Source: Floccularia luteovirens
Taxonomy: Eukaryota; Basidiomycota; Agaricomycetes; Agaricales; Squamanitaceae
Direction of reading: 5' to 3'
Assembly: GCA_009739215.1 (NCBI GenBank)
Contig: VSJF01000012.1
Coordinates: 930,001-994,000, forward strand
Length of the DNA stretch: 64,000 bases
Shown here: piece by piece, positions 60,732-64,000 of the stretch
How the letters are laid out: each line of letters begins with the position of its first letter
Numbering within the stretch: position 1 is the stretch's first letter
The notes under the pieces: model-generated
What the model was told of the DNA's origin: nothing
Seen by the model: the letters and a program-made list of their open reading frames with translations, nothing else
The model's database searches: none
Position numbers and translations under genes: made by a program

Positions 60732-63066
60732 ATGTCTAACAATACTGCCATGTTACGATCCAGTGAATTGTCGAATATGACCGTTGCTCTTCTGAAAATC
60801 CTGTGCAAGTCCAGAAACATTGCTGGCTATTCGAAACTCACGAAAAGTGCGCTTATCAAGAAAATACTGGAATCAAATGATATACTGCCTCCCGAACTTG
60901 AAGCTAATGCAAGTGGCTCGACAAATGTATCTGGTGTCCCTAAAGAGACATGTACAATATCCAATGTTGCTGTTACTTCCACGACAGTTGTATCCAAAGC
61001 AGTACCTCCATCTGGGAAAGCGGCTTCTAAAAGCCGAGAAACTCCAGTGCAATCTAGAACAGTCGAGCGCAGTGCTGGGGAAAGGACTCAAGTCGTCATC
61101 GATACAACTCCAACCCAAACTGCCAATCCTCAAATCACACGTCATCAAAGTCAAGCTTTAATAGAAAGCATATGTCCTTCTACTACGTCAACTGGGATTC
61201 CTTTGAGAAATAAAGATAATTCTGGAGTCAATGCTTTGATTCCTACAAGGATTGTTCCGATGAGAAGAGCACACTTACCCCCCGATCCCGTGGAAGTGGC
61301 TCCAGCCAAAAAAAGAAAGGGTTCACCGACTATTTCTATACAGAGAGGACAGGCTGTAGCTCTGGGACGTACCAAGCCAGCGAGTGCTGTGTCGACAACT
61401 CAGAATACAAAAGGAGGCGATCCTGATGGCTTGGGAGTGGCGAGCAAGCAAAACGAAATGACTTCTACACGAAAAAGTCAGCGATTTAGGCCTCTAGTTA
61501 TCAAGAGAGGTTCCAAAGCACCAGCACCACCCTACCATGGCGCACAAGAACCTCCAATGTTATCCAGAATTCCTTTAGCTGTAAATGGTATTATTACACA
61601 CCAGCCTGCTCCTCTCTATCATCTAGATTTCCCCGACCCCCCTTTTCCCAAACTGGAAACAATTACCCCATCACCCTCGTTGGCGCAGAGAAAACATATT
61701 CCAATCTTTGCACTTACTCTCAGCGGTATATCTGAAAAAGAGCTTAAGGTTTGCGCGAGAGTTTCCAAATTGATCCGTTACGCTGGTGTGCTTATTTTAT
61801 ATATTATGTGTTTGACGATAAACACCGATACAACTAACAGCCTACTTTGGTTAGCGTATATTGGGGCATCATATAAACTAATCAGATGCTTTCATGGACG
61901 TCGATTGGATTCAATATTGGGGAAACACTCTCCGAAAACAACCAATTTATGGCCGTATCTTTTGCTCCGCGAACAGGAGGTGAGGACTCGGAAAAAGGCC
62001 TTCGATGTATCTTTCATGGGAAGGATGATGAAAGGCTATTCTCCAGTGTCGGAGCATCTGTGGTCAAGTCCGGATCACGAAAGGCAAATCACAATCGCCT
62101 TGAGGTTGGTTAAATTCAAATTCAAATGAAAGGAACTTCACAAGGGTATATTTACAGATTCGTATTGACTCGTCTATTCTTCTCAATATCCGTTGGAAGT
62201 GAACATGTAAATGAAGTCAAAGGGATGAAGGTTCTTAACGTTGAGGAAATCATCCAGGGCGAGATTTGGAGGATCACTACTGTTTCTTCTAATAGACCCG
62301 CGGAGAATTTTTATGTGCTTGAGTCGACTTGTGAAGTGATTGGTTGTTGTGTAAGTGACCAGACTACAAAACCAAACCAGGCAACTACCATTAGTCTTCG
62401 AACCGACTGGACTTCTTATATCGAAAACAAGCTTCTTCTTTCCAAGCAAACTGACTCGCATGTTGGAGATACTTTGGTGAAAAGGATCAAATGGACGAAC
62501 CATGAAGAATATGACCAAGGAATCAGCAAATTATGGCTCAGAAGAGTGAAAGGCGAACATGAGTTGGGTGTAGCCAAAAAGTTTGTTGCGGAGAGGTATG
62601 TTATGGCTTGTGTCTTTGGTAATAGGTGAGTATCCCAGAAACCAATTACCAATTATCGCTATGTTAAGTATTGAGAAGCCTTAGCGGTCGATGGATGTCT
62701 TCGAGTGAAATGGCCCAAGAATTCAATGGACTATCGGCTCGTGGCCCGGAAGTGAGACTAAAACAATCGAACATCCAACTTTTCTTGCCTGCGTAAATAA
62801 GATTTTTGGGATATGTTGCACCTGTATGATTGACTGACATAATGTTACACAGACATCACCATGTTGAGAGTGTTCATTTCACAATTGTTAATGGTTATGC
62901 ACTCCACCCAGCATTGGCTGTAGTGCAGACCCATGGGAGGGCATATTATATATTGCGCGATAACGGCATGCAAGTAGGTTGTGAAGAGGAGGGGGTTGCT
63001 GATGTCTGGATGAAATTACTTGGGTGCAATAGGCTTGGGTCGCCAACGTGTACACTAGTGTTGTAG
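60732..63066 (+). CDS. SAP-domain protein of unknown function
   Basis: The N-terminus has a SAP DNA/RNA-binding helix-extended-loop-helix: LSNMTVALLKILCKSRNIAG, YSKLTKSALIKKILE (residues about 12-48). A Ser/Thr/Pro-rich linker with a basic cluster (PAKKRKG) follows. A conserved-looking second half starts with an F-box-like stretch FALTLSGISEKELKVCARVS, KLIRYAAYIGASYKL, then LWPYLLLREQEVRTRKKAFD, SSPDHERQITIALRFVLTRL, FFSISVG, NVEEIIQGEIWRITTVSSN, ERYVMACVFGN and HHHVESVHFTIVNGYALHPA. Splicing at 61755-61870 and 62105-62160 is needed to keep the frame. Proteins of this type look confined to mushroom-forming fungi as far as I recall. A DNA-binding or chromatin role is suggested only by the SAP domain. 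Confidence 0.75.
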
Positions 63067-63392
63067 ATAATGATATTTGTGGTACGGATACTGTACTTAA
63101 TCAAATTAATTGCGGTGACAAATTAATTGGCAGACTGCGGGCCGAATCCGGAAGGGGATCGTTGATGCCGCACTGACAATTATCAGAACCAATAGTTCTT
63201 TAACTTAGTCCTCACGCAGATTCGCGTAGCTGCCGCCTTAAGCTTTGTTCTTGCCCGGTGGCGCTGTGCGCACTGAGTATACATCTGAACTACTCTTGAT
63301 TACAGGTTATCATTTTCCACAAAATCTGACGTGGCGGTTGGCTTTCCACATTCGAAGAGTTTCGAACTCCAAGGTGGCGAGGGACTGTGACA
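63067..63392. other. intergenic, SAP-domain gene / SIKE-like gene
   Basis: About 325 bp of spacer with no recognised feature other than likely promoter sequence. Confidence 0.5.
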
Positions 63393-64000
63393 ATGGCGAT
63401 TATTGAAAGCAATGAATACGACCTTGTGCAGTTGTGGGGGCTGATTACTGAGCTGGGTGAGCAGCTGAACCAAAATCGGAGCATGTCTGTGTCGCTTCAT
63501 GCTTTAGCTGGGAGTGTTAAGGTGTGTCTGTATGCATCCCCAGGGGAGTTAGGGAAGCTCAATAGATGATAGCTAACAAATTTTGTTATAGAGCCATGCG
63601 GTACATTCTCAGACTGGATTTGTGCTTCGCAGGTGTGTAACCTTTATTGTGCTACTTGTGGATGCTTTAACCGGGAAAGTATATAGTTTTAATATGGATA
63701 AGTCTAAAGGTTGGCTCATTTTGTTTGATCTGTGCTTATAGGATCTAAGTATTCATGTTACTATTTTAGAGGAGTATGATGGTGAATTGGAGCGAATGAA
63801 CAACTCAATGGCTGCTGAAAACCAAAGCCTACAGCATGACAACAAACAGTTGAATGCACTCATAAAGGAATACGAACAAACGCTAGAAACATTAATGAGT
63901 TGAGTGGACGTAATTGTTTCCTCCTGAGTCAGGTTCTTATAATCTTTTTGGTCTAATCTAAAATAGGTACATTTCGGATTCGTGCTGTAAGTCAATGTTC
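63393..64000 (+). CDS. SIKE/FGFR1OP2-family coiled-coil protein (STRIPAK; 3' partial)
   Basis: Small coiled-coil subunit expected in the striatin phosphatase-kinase (STRIPAK) complex. The start at 63393 gives MAIIESNEYDLVQLWGLITE, then LGEQLNQNRSMSVSLHALAG. Short exons follow, joined in phase: SHAVHSQTGFVLRR, FNMDKSKEEYDGELERMNNS and MAAENQSLQHDNKQLNALIK. The signature ENxxLxxxNKQLxxLIxEYExTLExxMS, continuing TFRIRA across the last intron seen, matches the SIKE family C-terminal core (compare fungal SCI1). The gene runs past the end of the window. Family assignment rests on this heptad-like signature alone. Confidence 0.68.

Noticed and set aside
61886..62113. alternative frame (GLRCIFHGKDDERLFSS) in the SAP-domain gene
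   Set aside because: The other frame (LWPYLLLREQEVR ... DHERQITIALR) joins in phase to FVLTRLFFSISVG and looks like the conserved one.
1..64000. transposons, CRISPR arrays, secondary-metabolite cluster
   Set aside because: No terminal repeats, transposase/reverse transcriptase motifs or repeat-spacer arrays were seen; the dioxygenase, flavoprotein and Zn2Cys6 regulator are not clustered.

Overview
This window is nuclear DNA from a basidiomycete fungus, most likely an agaricomycete (mushroom-forming) species. The evidence is intron-dense genes whose introns are mostly 45-60 nt, an agaric-type tyrosinase, MATH-BTB and SAP/F-box-like proteins of mushroom type, a PL4 rhamnogalacturonan lyase and a fungal Zn2Cys6 regulator. 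I saw no tRNA or rRNA gene, intact transposon, CRISPR array or prokaryotic feature. All gene models are spliced by eye from GT/GC...AG junctions and reading-frame continuity.

Layout. 1-14.3 kb: the 3' part of a Ulp2/SENP-like SUMO protease (+), mitochondrial ribosomal protein uL6m (-), tyrosinase (+), then a run on the minus strand: Arc1/EMAPII-type tRNA-binding protein, Fe(II)/2-oxoglutarate dioxygenase, a Dpb3/CHRAC-type histone-fold protein, an Hsp20 with a perfect heat-shock element, SAGA subunit Sgf29 and translin. 14.7-25.7 kb: Sen1 helicase (+) converging on the Ecm16/DHX37 DEAH helicase (-). 26.0-35.9 kb: an Scm3-like CENP-A chaperone candidate (-) diverging from a Prp24/SART3 splicing factor (+), then a MATH-BTB protein (+). 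36.0-44.7 kb: secreted rhamnogalacturonan lyase (-), a GRASP Golgi protein (-) and a PPR-like mitochondrial protein (+). 45.2-53.9 kb: Zn2Cys6 transcription factor (+), SUMO E1 subunit Aos1 (+), a 2.3 kb gene-poor stretch with two possible unannotated or decaying small genes, and a CobZ-like flavoprotein that carries an apparent single-base frameshift (+). 54.1-64 kb: phospholipase D1 (+), a SAP-domain protein of unknown function (+) and the 5' part of a SIKE/STRIPAK-type coiled-coil protein (+).

Most genes are housekeeping: RNA metabolism (Sen1, Ecm16, Prp24, Arc1), chromatin (Sgf29, Dpb3-like, Scm3-like), SUMO cycle (Ulp2-like, Aos1), and membrane and signalling functions (GRASP, PLD1, SIKE). 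Tyrosinase and the pectin lyase are the lifestyle genes. I found no obvious new multi-gene system. The items most worth a second look are three GC-AG introns needed to give conserved C-termini or cores, a recurring CAYGTGAC element just upstream of at least seven start codons, the flavoprotein frameshift, the concealed candidate genes at 50.4-51.2 kb, stop-less 3n introns hidden in long reading frames, and the uncharacterised SAP protein.
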